NCBI GenBank assembly: GCA_965178125.1
Contig: OZ237761.1
Location: forward strand, 434,001-498,000
Direction: 5' to 3'
Length of the DNA stretch: 64,000 bases
From: Bilabrum cf. latius
Lineage: Eukaryota; Bigyra: Bicosoecida; Bigyra; Bicosoecida
Below the pieces are notes generated by a model. That model did no database searches. It saw only the letters and a list, made by a program, of their open reading frames with translations, and was not told where the DNA came from. The translations under genes and the position numbers were made by a program. Below are positions 35,349-47,200 of this stretch, piece after piece (positions within the stretch are counted from its first letter, which is position 1; the number at the start of each line of letters is the position of its first letter).

Positions 35349-37211
35349 TCACTGTCTCCCCTCCACGGCACTACCAGACCCGCGGTCCTGCGCCCCACTC
35401 CCAGTACTGCCAGCAGCACCAGATCCAGATCGAGCCCACCACGCGTCATACCCGAGTCCCTCACCTTTCCCTCTCGCGCTGGCGCCAGTGCCTCCTCCAC
35501 CCCCGACGCTCGTGTCCTCGTCACAAACAGGGGCACAGACCGTGGCCCCGTGAGCCACCGCCTGGAAGCAGCCCTCGGGCAAGCCCTCCAGCCGCAGCTT
35601 GCTCGCCAGCCGCATCGGGGGCTCGTCCACGGGTTCGCTGGTCAGAGGGAACGTTCCCCAATGGTGCCCGACGGCCTTTTTGCATCGGGTGTCCTTCATC
35701 ATATCCACCGCATCCTCTGGACTGGCATGGACCGTCGCCATAAACCACCTGGGGTGGTAAGCCCCTATGGGGAGTGAGCCGATGTCAAAGGGGCCGTGCA
35801 GGTCCCCGATTTGCTTGAAGGCAGGGCAGGGCACGTCCCCTTGTTCCCTGAGGTGCTGCTCCTCCGCCACTGCGGCTGCGGTAGGCTTGTCCTCATTCGC
35901 CACCCCGCTGCCTCCCGCTGCCGCCTGCCCTTGCTTGCCGGTAGCAGAAGAAGAAGCGCTCTCTTCCACCGACATTAGTTTTTTCTTCTGCTTAGGCGAT
36001 GACGATGCCGCACCCACTTCCTCCTTATAAACCTACAGAGCCTCCGCCTCCACTGGCAAGAGACCGTAGAAATTCTCCCCGGGGCGAGGAGCCTGGTAGC
36101 CGGTGTCTCCCGAGAAATAGTACCTCTTCCCCTGCCCCCGAATGACAAACCCGCCCCACAGCGACATGTCTCGGTCAAACAACGTCCTAGCGGTATTGTG
36201 CTAGGCTGGCACGAGGTGCACCATCGGCACCTCGCCCTCTGTCTCGCAGGCCCGAGCACTGGCTGCCGTAGACCCCACAACGCCCTCCCGCGCCCAAGCT
36301 TCCAGCTCCGTGTCTGAGCCCGGCACCAGCCCGTCCACCTCGGTGCCGGGCCGCAGGGCGCTCGCAAGCGGCTGCAGCAGACGGACCCCCGACTAGCGCA
36401 CTCGCTTGGCGAAGGCAGTCGGACCTGCCGATGGGCTGAATCCCGGCCTGGCCTTCTGGATCCTAAGCGCGGCCTCCTCGTCCTCCTCGCACGCCTCCAC
36501 CCACCGTGCTCGCCTCTCGTCAGTGGTCGCAAGGAACCGCTCCGACCTGTCGGTGGCGGGGTTGTCGTCCAGCAGCCTTCTCTGGTCTGCCGCCGCGCAC
36601 TCCCACCAGCTGAGCGATCTAATGTTGTGCTTTGGCACGTTGAAGAACCTGTGCAGCTGCTCGCCGCACCCAAGGGGCGCGAACCAGCGCGTCCGGTCGA
36701 ATCTCCTGCGAGTCGGCGCGCCCCGAGCGTCCGAGCCGATCACCTCTGACTGGCGCTTACGGTCCGTTTCTTCCTTCATCATCAGTCTAAATATCGAATT
36801 CTCGTCCATATGGTCGTAATGCGAATGCGACAGCACCACAGCGTCGATCGGCGGCAGGTCCTCGATCTCGCAAGCTAGCGGGGTGTATCGAGCGATGCCA
36901 AACATCTGAGTCGGTGAGCATCGATAGGATAGGGCTGGATCTGTCAATATGTTCCACCCCTCTATTTGCACGAGAAAGCATGCGTGGCCGAGCCAAGTCA
37001 CCTGAAGCGGAGAGCTTGGCGCCTCAATCGCATCTCTGTCAATGGCAGTGCTCGGCGCTGGTCTAATCTTCGCCTTCCTCAAGTCATCCCCATTCTCCCT
37101 GAGCAGCCTAACCAAGTCTTGATTCCTATGCCTATGAAAGGAGTGCCATTCTGGTGGGTTAGCGAACCGCCCGTCTGGCAATCGCACGGGACGTGTCAAG
37201 GTCGTTGACAT
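35349..37211 (-). CDS. NAPE-PLD-like metallo-beta-lactamase-fold phospholipase
   Basis: N-acyl-phosphatidylethanolamine-hydrolysing phospholipase-D-like enzyme, 620 residues. The N-terminal half carries WLGHACFLVQIEGWNILTDP and the zinc motif SHSHYDHMD (His129, His131, Asp133, His134). The C-terminal half carries LWGGFVIRG, YYFSGDTGYQAP, FDIGSLPIGAYHPRWFM and VGHHWGTFPLTSE, all in NAPE-PLD order. UAG 36201 encodes Gln337 in VPAQHNTARTLFDRD; relatives have P.QHW..RTLFD, so the UAG falls on the conserved Gln. Other UAG codons: 36393 and 36033. Two low-complexity insertions and an Ala/Gly/Ser tail lengthen it beyond the usual 350-400 residues. The stop is TGA. Zinc hydrolase call is strong; the lipid substrate is inferred. 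Confidence 0.88.
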
Positions 37212-37496
37212 ATTCCTTACAATCTGGCCTCTTTGCTACCGTGCGTGCAACCTTGTCACGCGAACTATGTATTTCATGCTGTGAGATGGCATTAAACAGT
37301 GAATCGAATGATAGTCGCCGCGAAATCGTGCGCACTGCTGAGCGGGGAATTTTGTGCTGTTTGCGGAACCAGCAGCCTGAGCTCGCGGCGCCGCCACCGC
37401 GGCATTATTCTGATGGAAAACCTCTTGCAACGATCAAATCCTGTAGCGCAACGCGGCCGAACGAGCGAAGCGTGGCTCCACTTCACCTCCCAAGAA

Positions 37497-39204
37497 TCAC
37501 ATGTTGTCCACAGCCGGCAAAAAGGAAAGCTCCGCGCCCGTCATCTGGACGTTGGTGTAGGTCTTGCCAGCGAACCAGTACTCGAGTCCGTTCAGGCCTG
37601 CGATGCTGCTGTAGATGGCCCTGTACATGTCCTTGACCGGCGGCGGGGCGTCGTCATCATCCATCATCTTGGACACGACCATGGCCAGCAGCGGCTTGAT
37701 GGTGCCCGCCCCGCTGAAGCCCATCACCATGCCCTTGGCGAAGTCGCCCAGGCTCTCACTCATCTCACCCAGGTTCGCGGTGATGACCCGGAAGGTGATC
37801 TCCTTCATGCTCTGCAGGAAAGAAAGGCCCTTGCCCATCATGGCCATGCCCATGGCGGGGCCAAGCATCTGGGGCCCGAACGGAGTCATCACCATCTTGC
37901 CCCCGCCCATGCCCCCGGCCATGGCCCCGCCCACGGAATCCGCCAGCCGCGACCCCGCCGCGGAAGCCAGCGCCAGGGCGGTCCTCTGGATCTTGCCCCT
38001 CACGGAGAACTCCGCCGCCAGGTCCTGCAGGATGCCCTCGTCCCCTTCGATGACGTCAGCGGGAGTCACGCTCGCGGCGAACCGGATCTTGACCTGGTCC
38101 GCCATGGCGGCAATGTCAAAGTCGCCCTCTATGGCCTCCCGAATGGCCTCTGGGAATGGCTGGTCCACCGCGACAATGATCCTCACGCCACGCTTGTCCC
38201 CCGGCAGATCGTCGCAGGCCTCCGCGCGCACCGTCACGAACGGAGGGATGGCCCCAGGTGGGACCATCTCCATCAGGGACTCCACGGCGCCCACCACTAC
38301 GGCTAGGTCCTCGTCAGAGGCGCCCTCCTTGGCCACCAGACCCACGCTCATGCAGATGTTCCCGGCCTCCGGCTGCGCCGGCCCGTCCTCCAAATGAGAA
38401 CCGGTGATCTCGATCTGGAAGGGCGCGTCGTCACCTGGCTCGCCGCTGCGGGTGTGTGGAAATGGGGGAGATACGGCGGAAGAGCTGATGCGGTACGCAC
38501 CGTGACGCTTGACTACGACCAACTTGAAGGGCCAAGGGTGGCAGAACGCCACAGAGAGTATCACCGAATGTCGGGTCGTGCCGTGCACTCACACGCCGAA
38601 CGTAAGGTCCAGAGGCACGTATTCTGGGTCGTGCTTGACCTTGAATTCGCCGTCGCCGCCGCTCATGGCATCGCCAATGGCCTTGAACCGCTTCCTGAAG
38701 TAGTTGCCGGCCAGTCGGGCTTGGAGAAGGCGTCCCTTGTAGCCGGACTTGTCCTCTGCCTCGCGAGCAGGGTTGGACAGCCATGCATAAAACTCGGTGA
38801 AGTCCACGGTGCCGTCATGGTTGCTGCGGTGGGGGCAAGAAAGGCTAAGTTGGTATCGTTTGGTGCGCAGGCCAACGGTAGTACTGGCAGCGGATGTCAG
38901 CGACTGCACGCTTGGGCATGACAGTCACGCCTTTCGCAGGTGACTTGACAACATTCATTAGCATACGTCATTCATAAGGTCGCCTGTTCGTATCACCTCA
39001 CGTGTCGAGCTCGTCGAAGACCTTCTCGAGCTCCTCATCCGACAGCGCTTCACCCAGTTGGAACGCGAGATCGGCGAGGTCGTCCTTTGAGATTGTCGTG
39101 CCTCCAGAAGAGTACTCTGCAAAGATTGCATGTGCCTGATCTTCATCCACGACGGCCGAAGCTTGGCGTTCCATAGCGGGGGGACCTCCAGCGACGGCAG
39201 CCAT
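37497..39204 (-). CDS. EF-hand protein of unknown function, three exons
   Basis: 460 residues. Exons: 39204-39002, 38823-38593, 38445-37497 (461 codons in total). Introns are 178 and 147 nt, with GTGAG donors and CGCAG acceptors. The first splice rebuilds an EF-hand loop, DTNHDGTVDFTE, after a first helix ending EKVFDELD. A second, weaker EF-like segment may precede it (YSSGGTTISKDDLADLAF). The C-terminal 300 residues contain a Gly/Met-rich stretch (GGAMAGGMGGGKMVM) and end FLPAVDNM. I recognise no family for this part. No UAG. The start at 39204 has good context (AACATGG), with ATG 39228 in frame upstream. The 285-bp gap to NAPE-PLD (37212-37496) shows nothing else. Confidence 0.7.
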
Positions 39205-39653
39205 GTTCTGCAAGGGTAGTATGGGCATGGCAGCAGTGTACGAGAGCACGGTAACGCCTATTCGTTGAAAAGACGGATGTTATAAGAAAATCGCGTGTTC
39301 AAACCGAGAAATATCACAGCTAGGTCGGCAAATGCAACGTTGCAGAAAGATCGCGGACAACGCAAGAACGACTAGCCATGCCCTGTATAGACCACCGTAT
39401 TCGCTACTTAAGAATGAGCCACTAGAATTATGTGATTGAATACGAGATTAGGGATCAAAAGCAATGAAAACTCACATGCGGTTGAGAAATTAAAGTGTGT
39501 ATTGCATCCACTGTTGGGTCCGCAGGGCGCCGGCGCCGCGCAACAAAAGTGGGTGGTTCCGTAAGCGGACGATATTCCGGTGGCGTCCGTACAGAGTGGC
39601 TGTGACGTATTTTTCTCGCCCATGATAGCAGATGATCTTATTTTCTAATCAGC
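39205..39653. other. 449-bp divergent promoter region
   Basis: Lies between the EF-hand gene and the pseudouridine synthase, which diverge from it. It holds GGCGCCGGCGCCGCGCAAC near 39530, whose core also occurs near 25806. A cysteine-containing antisense frame at 39408-39623 is discussed among rejected items. Confidence 0.4.
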
Positions 39654-41144
39654 ATGCGCCGATTGCTGATTAATCTCTCATATTATGGGCCATCGTTTCG
39701 AGGTTGGGCGGCTTAGGGCAACTAGCCTGTGATGGGGTCCGTGCAAGCAGCGATGGAGGCTTGCTTGTCATCTACGTTTGGAGCACACCAGTTTAGCCCA
39801 CTACGAGGATCCAGTCGGACCGACGCTGGCGTGCATGCCTTGCAGCAGCTCGCGACAGTTGATTTGAATAACGAAGGGCTTGGTTCAGCTTCGCCTGACC
39901 ATCTTCGAGACCTATTTTGCCGCAAGCTGAGGTCTCAACGGTCGAATATTGCTGTAAATGAAGTAGCAGATGTTCCACTTGGGTTCTCAGCGAGAAGTGA
40001 TTCGGTTGGCAAGCAGTACGTGTATAGGATTATCGCGCCGCTGGGCTCCGCTGCTAAATTGGAGGCTACTGCGCAGCCCCCGGGCCATGGCTTGCGAACG
40101 ACTGCAGACTCGCTCTTAGTGAATGGAAGGCGCTGTCAACCAATGTGGACGACTCGCTGGATGGAGCATGTAGAGCAAGACAAGGCCTGGATCTGCCGTT
40201 GGCCGCTTAGCATGGGCTCGATGCAGAAGGCGGCGGAGCACATGACTGGCACGTTGGATTTTTCTTCTTTTCGAGCCGCTAGATGCACGGCGGCAGACGC
40301 GGTGCGCCGCATCTGGAGAGTAGATGTGTCAGCCCGTCCCTATGCACCGCCGTGCACAAGCGTCGGCAGTAGCGACACCATAAGCCATACGGACCTACAA
40401 CTACTAGATGAAGACGAAACAAGCACTGCCAGGGCGCTCGGTGCGACTTGCTCGAAGATGGGAGGCGCCCCGCCCTCGATGCACATTGGTAGCGATGACC
40501 GCCGGTGGAGGCCTGAGGGGGGGCAACTGTCACTGGCAGGCGACACAAGCCCACTAGCTCTAGACCTAGCGGCAGGGGCCTACCGAACGGATCGGCACTT
40601 CCCCAGCACCGCAACTTAGGCCGATTCAGGGGCATGGAGCAGCGATGAGTGGGTGAAGAGGCTGAGGCACGAAGCTAGCAAACAGGCTGGAGTGTCCGCA
40701 CAGGACGCACAGTGCCAGCAGAAGACAGATCGCCTAGCTCGACAGGACAGTGCGAGGGCCGCTGATGCCTCCCTGCCGCTGTCTGACATCCTCATCACGG
40801 TTGAGGGCGAGTCGTTCGTGTACAAAATGGTACGCAACATGGTGGGGGCCATCGTGTCGGCCGGTGCGGTGGGCTGCAAGCCTAATTTGCGGGGGTTTGA
40901 AAGGGGCTGGCTGCACTCCGACGACGTGCCTGGCCTCATTCAAGCCCAAGACAGGTCTATCTGCAGATATCCCACTGCTCCCGCCCACGGGCTGTGGCTC
41001 ACCCGCACCATGATTCCTTCCCTCGACCCCAGTTCGGATTTTATGCGGCAAGTGCAGGAGGATTGGCAGAAGTTCGCAGTTGAGATGGGGGAGCCAGCGC
41101 TAGCCGAGAGAGCGAGGGCGCTGAGGCGCATGGGGAGGCTGTAA
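39654..41144 (+). CDS. tRNA pseudouridine synthase, TruA/PUS1 family
   Basis: 496 residues. Converts uridine to pseudouridine in tRNA. The start at ATG 39654 gives the standard N-terminal strand MRRLLINLSYYGPSFRGW. UAG 39714 then supplies Gln in RGWAAQGN, and UAG 39723 the next Gln, before VMGSVQAAMEACL; TruA proteins have F.GW..Q......VQ..LE here. The catalytic Asp57 is in SSRTDAGVHA (Asp60 in E. coli TruA). FSARSDSVGKQYVYRI and FVYKMVRNMVGAIV are also family motifs. A Ser/Asp-rich insertion of about 100 residues with UAG 40617 sits between the conserved blocks. The stop is TAA. Under the standard code the gene would start at 39732 and lose its first strand. Confidence 0.93.
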
Positions 41145-41277
41145 GCCAGGTTGGGAAACATACTAGGAGATCAGCCAAGCTACCAGAGCATCTATTTGGG
41201 GATTTAACAAATATATACAACATCCTCTCCCGTGATCAATCCAGAAGCAGCCTCGCAAATTTGCGAGCAGCACACAA

Positions 41278-44200
41278 TCAACGGTTTGACATCGGCATGA
41301 CTACCTGCGTGTTCGGGGCTCTCTTCGCCTCTGCCTCTAGCTCGGCTGCCTGCTGCTCTGCCGCCAGCATCTCGTGCATGAAGAAGTCTTCTTCTTCTTC
41401 GTCTGAATCGACGTAGCGAGGCACCTCTCCTCTGTCTGTCCCACCCTGCTTGCCTTCACCTGCACCCTCGCTCCCGGGTGTGCCAGCCAACCCCGATAGG
41501 CTGACGCCGGCAGCCTAAAGCTCTCGCGCGCCTGGTAGCTGCGAAAATGACGTGACCGAGGAATGGATTCCCTTCTACTGCCGGTCGTGGCGGCTCGACC
41601 CTTCACTCCCTGCCCCAACGGCACCCGAGATCAAACCGCTCAGGCCCTGTGCTAGCCGCACCTGCTGGCGTGCTGCAGCCACGTGGCCGAGGGACTCAAG
41701 GGAAGACTGCGTACCGAGCGAAGCAGCAGATGCGTGCAGCTGCTATCGACCACTGGCAGACAGCCCATGGACCCGCTTGCGTGCCGGCAGCGCGCCTGCT
41801 CCTCTTGGGGCGGGGACTCGCCGGCTCTGTGGCGGAATTGCCGGTCCACTGTGGGCCGCTTGGTGGCCTCTGGGCACAGGGTCTTGCATGAAGCTCGTGT
41901 GTACCCGTGCTTGTCCTCTGTCTTTCGATCCCGCGACAGATTCACCGGGCACGTCCTGTGGTGCCATGCCCAGCGCCTCATCGATGATTGAGGGGGGCGC
42001 CGCCGCGATAGCGAGCGAGGATTTCCGCCTAGACCTGTTTCTCTTGCTGTTCATTGGCGACGACAGAGTAGAACTCGTTCCATCCTTCTTGGTGCTCGCA
42101 TGCTTGAAGGGGCCCGGCTCAGCGATCCAACCAATGTCTGCGCTCGCGACCTGCTCCGCAACCCGGATGAGGGAGCTGTTGTCGCGAATACCAAACTAAA
42201 CCGCGGGAGATGCAACGACAGCATGTGTAGCACGCAAGGCGCTGTTCCGCCGCTTCGTCGGGCTGCCATTCCGCCTCCGAAGACCAGACAGGGACCCGGG
42301 CTTCGGCAAGGGCCGGCTCGAGGGCGACCCGTAGTCGACCGATTCCCTGCTTCGACCCCGGGTGCTGGCTGTTCCCCGATCGCCGCCCCACTGCGGCTTC
42401 AAGCTGCTCCCAGCCGAATCTGCGGTGCCTGTCCTAGTATTCTGCGAGTTTGTGTTCCCTGTGATAAGAAAACTCACTAGCTCCTCGTCAGTGGCCTTGC
42501 CGACTGCTTTCACGAGGCCGGCCGCATCGCCGCCTAGCCCGCTGCCGTGGATCAGCTCCAGTCTCGCCCTCTCCCTCGCTCGCTTCAGGTCCTTCTCTTC
42601 GATTCTGGCCTGCCTTGCCTCCTCCCGATCGCGCCGAATGTTTCTCCTGACCGTAGACAGGTGCAGGCCGGGCCCACCAAGCTTTTCCACCGCTTTGCGC
42701 AGCCTTGCCTTCTGTGTGCGCCGGCTGGCTGGCCTGTGCCTTGGGGGCCTCGGCGATTGCGGCTCGTCGGCCGAATCGCGCTGTAACCACGATGGTGTCG
42801 TGCCAATGAACCCGCGGCGCTCGGTCAGCTTGCCGCTGGGGAAGTGCTGCACCGGAACGTGCACGTTGCGAGGAGTCTCTGACGACGCCTGCAATGCCCT
42901 TGAGAAACCGAACGCCTAGCTGTCCACAGACTCCAAAGAGGCGTGCTCGTAGGACTGGGAGCCGTAGTCTCGACTAGTTGCAAGTGGGGATGCGACCCCC
43001 GAGCCAAAAGAAATGCGCCCTTTTTTACCATCATCCGCACTACTACCAGCTTGCAGGCCCACCCGGCCAGCTCGAGCAGTTTGCGAACCTGCTGCAACAG
43101 ACTTAATTTCCTTCATGCGATTCTTGGACGACTGGTTCAATCTCTCTCTCGCAGTGGTGCCTTCTGCCCACTACCTGCCCGCCAATCCCCATGCGTCTCC
43201 TTTCCGCAGCGTGCTATCCGCCACAGCCAGCTCCACGACGGGCGTGTCCCTGCCAATGGTTCCGAAAGGGTCCTTGAAGCCACCATGCGCATTAGTGGAT
43301 GACCTTCTAGGAGTCACGCCGGCTGCCAATATTCGGGCCTGGCTCGCCTGAATCGACGGGCGCCTGCCAGATCTACGCCCGTGGGCTGGCAACTCGGGAC
43401 TTGGGCCATGGCCATGCGCGGCCTCGCCGCCATCCTCCTCTTCGTCGCCAACCAACCGAATGCCGAGTCTCTGCCTCGCCGCTGCAAACAAGACGCTTTC
43501 CCTAGGCGAAGCAAAGTCCATACCGGTCAGAACGGGCTGCTGCTTCACGTCATCCAGCGCTGGTCCTTGACCTGACCCTGCCTGCAGAGCATCAGCAACG
43601 CTGTCCATCTGGGCAGTGCTTCCGATCCCGAGCGCATGAGCGAGTCGATCGGCCCCGCTGCTTCGCCGCCGCTGCCTCTTCCGGTTCCCTCGTTGCCCGC
43701 CAACGCCTGCTGGGCGGGCTGCGCCTGCGTGGCGCAGCAGAGCATGGGGCTCCAGGGTGGAGTGCCTCTGCCTCGACAGCTCAGCAACCGTGGCAGCGTG
43801 AGCTGCACTGCGAGCCGCGAGACCTTGTGCCGCATCCGCCAATGTAAACGTCCCTTCGTGCAGCTCAAATGCTCCGTCACCAGAGAGAAACGTGCCTTGT
43901 ACCTGAGGAGATGGCTGTGATAGTGGCGAGGCTCCCCCAGGGGCCTGACCTGACAGGGAAATTGAGCTGAGATCCAGCATCGGCACTGCCTTCCTACTCT
44001 TCTACTGGTCCGCAGTATTCTCCCCTGTGCGAATATCTCTTCTGGCGCGCCTGGAGCCACTGCCGCTGAGACCCATGCTACGCTTGTTAGTCGCCCTGGC
44101 TTCGTTCTCTCGATTTGCGACCAGGCTCTGCAGCCCAGCAGCACTCACAGATGCGCCATGGGAGAGAGGCAAAGAGGCTGCGTGCTGCGAGGCGACCGAG

Positions 44201-47200
44201 GCTGCAACCGCCAGCGCCTGCCTCGTCGTCGCAGGAGTACGGTGCCAAGGCGGCCTGCCGCCGTTTCTGGTTTGCAATCGTGGAGAAATACCCAATGTCC
44301 TCGCTGATCCTTGCTTGTAGCCATCAGCTATGGGCCTCCCGGCAGCCTGATGGTTCTGCAGAGTGGTCTGGCTGTTGCCATGCGGGAGCAGGGTTTCTGC
44401 AGAGGCGACGTGCGCGAAATCAAAGGGATTATTCGGCAAACCCTCTCCAACAGACCCGACACGCCCCTGCTCAGCGTGCTAGTCTGTCTCACTGCCCTGG
44501 CTGGAGGCAGTAGCGGCGGCAGGGCCAGCCAAAACCATTGCCTGGCCCAAACCACCTGCTTGTCCTTTGCCCGACGCTGAGCCAGCATCGTGCTAATAGG
44601 CTAGCTCATCCTCATGGGATGACAAGCTATCCCTGGATGCAGCTCGCTTCCTGTGCCCCGGCTGCTTGCCTTGCTGAGGACTCGTCCGCTCGGGGGGAGA
44701 AGGGAGCGTGCTGGGCTGACTCGCAGAGGTTCGAATGCGTGGGCGCCTGGCAGTGCCTCGTACCAGTGGGCGAGGGCTACGTCTACTCGCCTTGCCAGCC
44801 TTGGCTGTGCTCACAGCAGGCCGATGAAGATACTGGCGGAGCCCTACTCCGCCAGAGAGTGCCGCTGCCGACTTGTTTGCCACAGAGTCCAGGCTTTGCT
44901 CTTTGTGTGCGTCTGCAACCGTGACCAGCCTGTACGCCTGCCAGGCCATTTCCTGTGCTAGCCTTGCCGAGATCCAGTCGTCGTCCGGGGCTTCCTCGGC
45001 TGCGATCATGAGACCCGACCACGCGCCTTTCGGGTGCTTAAGTGCCGCGTCAGCGAATGCCTCTCTGGGGATCAGGAGCACCTCCGTGCGCTCAGACGCC
45101 TTGAGCCCAAAACTCCACCGTGCTAGTCCCCAGTCCATGCTTTTCCTCCGAGTGCGACCCCCTTTCGACGGCGAGGACACATCTTGCACGCTGCTGCCTT
45201 CCGCGTACACATCATGCGATCCCCCGTCAATGTGCGAAGCCAGCGACATCAGGGTCACCTTGGAGCCCCTCCGCCCGTGCGTAGGTCCCTGTCGAGAACT
45301 TGGCGACGCCTAGTGCGCACTGATGGAAGCAGCAGCTACCTCGACACCCTCAGCAGCAGTTCCGGGTGGATTCGAATCCATCTGCACAGAAGCTCCGCCC
45401 GGTGGAGGCAGGCACCTGCCGGCGAAGACAGCGAGGCAGTCTACTAGCCCGAGCCCTTCGCCCGCCCTCAGCTTCTTTACCTCAGCTGTCACCCTTGTCT
45501 CGTCCGGACCGAGGGACTCCTTCGAGTTCCTGCGCCTTCGAGGTGCCCTCCTCGCCGCATCTTCCGAGGGTTTGCCGGCCGAGCTGGCTTTTCTGTGTTC
45601 CTTGAGCGCCTCTTCGTGCGCAGACGACCTGGCGTCTTCCATGCCCGGCAATCCCCTGAGCCTCACGATGAGATCGTCAAGGCTAGTGCTGGCCTTCAAG
45701 CCGAGCTTTTGCTGCAGAGCTCTCGTGCGCGCGTCGATCTTGGAGGAAGATTGACTGCCGCTTGCCTTGCGTCGGGCGTGAAAACGGTGCTGCGACGGTC
45801 TGCTGGCGTGCTACCCCACCGACCGTCTTGAGCTCTACTGCGATCGACTGCTGCTATTTCGCGAACTGCCACCTGACTCTCTAACGCCGACGGCGCTACC
45901 GTAGCCCGACACCCCTCCCGTTTCATCGTCAGCCCCATCGTTGTCGTCATACCCCTCCACGTCGCTTTCGTCATCGCTTGAGGACGAAGACCCGCCATCT
46001 TCGTCTACTGCCAGCATTCGTATGGCGTGCTCTGCAGCGATCCGGTCACCCCTTGCTAGCGCTCGTAATGCCAGCTGACTGTGAGTATGAGCGTGTTTAA
46101 GGGCCTTAGGCACTGCAGGCACCTCTGCGACCGCATCCTCGGCCGGTTGCTCCGCATTCACGCCCTCATCCCCGGACACGAGTTCCTCGACCAGGCCGTC
46201 AATGGCCGTGCGACCAGAAATCTGTTTAAACTGGCTGGTGCCAGGCACTGGCGGTGACCTCGATCTCTTGCGACTTCCTGAGGCCAACTGGGTCCTCCCA
46301 GACGCGGCTGCCCCTGGGCTTCCTGCCTTGCCTGTCTGCCTTCGTCGGATGTCCTCCGAGCGTCGCGTGCTGCTCTGTCGCTGCAGCCCTAGGCGCCTGG
46401 CCGTCGATTTGCTGAGGGTCATAGAGTCCACTGATTGCAGCTTGCGGCCAGAGAATGCGGCCTTATTTTTCTTAACTTGTCGTCTCGTTTCTCCGGCATG
46501 CGCGTCCCTGCCAGAGATGGGTGGCTTGTGCGCATTTGCCTCGAATGGGGTGGCCCCCCCTAGACCGGCGAGCGTGCTAAGCCCAGTCCGGTCATTCCCC
46601 ACCATGATCCCATGCCTCTCTAGCCTGTCTTTGTTGGTAGTTCTCGCGTGCACCGCCCTCTCGTCTGCAGAGGGCGCAAGCAGGCCCCGCGCCGTGGGAA
46701 GTAGCTTAAGGCCCTCAGCAAGCAGCCTTGGCACAGTGAGCCGTCTCGTCATTTGTAGCCCGCCCTTAAGGACAAAGACCACACACTTGGCCTCGTCGCC
46801 CTGCTCGCACAGCCTCTCGCCACGCATGAGGATCTTCACCTCCGACCGGCGCGCCAGCATGTCAAGAGGTGCCGGCCCAAACACTTCCGCCCACCTGACC
46901 CGCTTTAGAGCGTCCAGTGATCTCCGCACGAGCCGCTTTTTGGCGTCTGCCAGGGCTTTCTTGAAGTCGCGACCGGTGATGCACATGAGAAGGCAGTCTT
47001 CACTCGCAATGATGCTGCTCTTTCGCAGGCTGTCGTCACTCAGCAATGCGCCCTCGCCAAACCCGGTCAGCGGGCCGAGGACGTTAATCGTGTGAACGAC
47101 ATGGTGCGTGTATCTCGCGGGTCGCTTGATCGACGCCTCCCCGCCGCCACCCTTGACATCCACGCCTGCCTTGGCAGCGTGGATGACATCGCGCACCGCC

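Noticed and set aside
39408-39623. Minus-strand 71-residue cysteine-containing frame with ATG and a GTGAGT donor near its end
   Set aside because: Joining the donor to the CTTGCAG near 39208 gives an immediate stop, that acceptor lacks CGCAG, and no family was recognised. It may be chance in the divergent promoter.
45366-45384. Sequence resembling a tRNA B-box (GATTCGAATCC) that could mark the expected suppressor tRNA-Gln
   Set aside because: It lies within the coding frame of the CNB gene and I could not fold a cloverleaf or find an A-box at the right distance. No tRNA gene was identified in the window.
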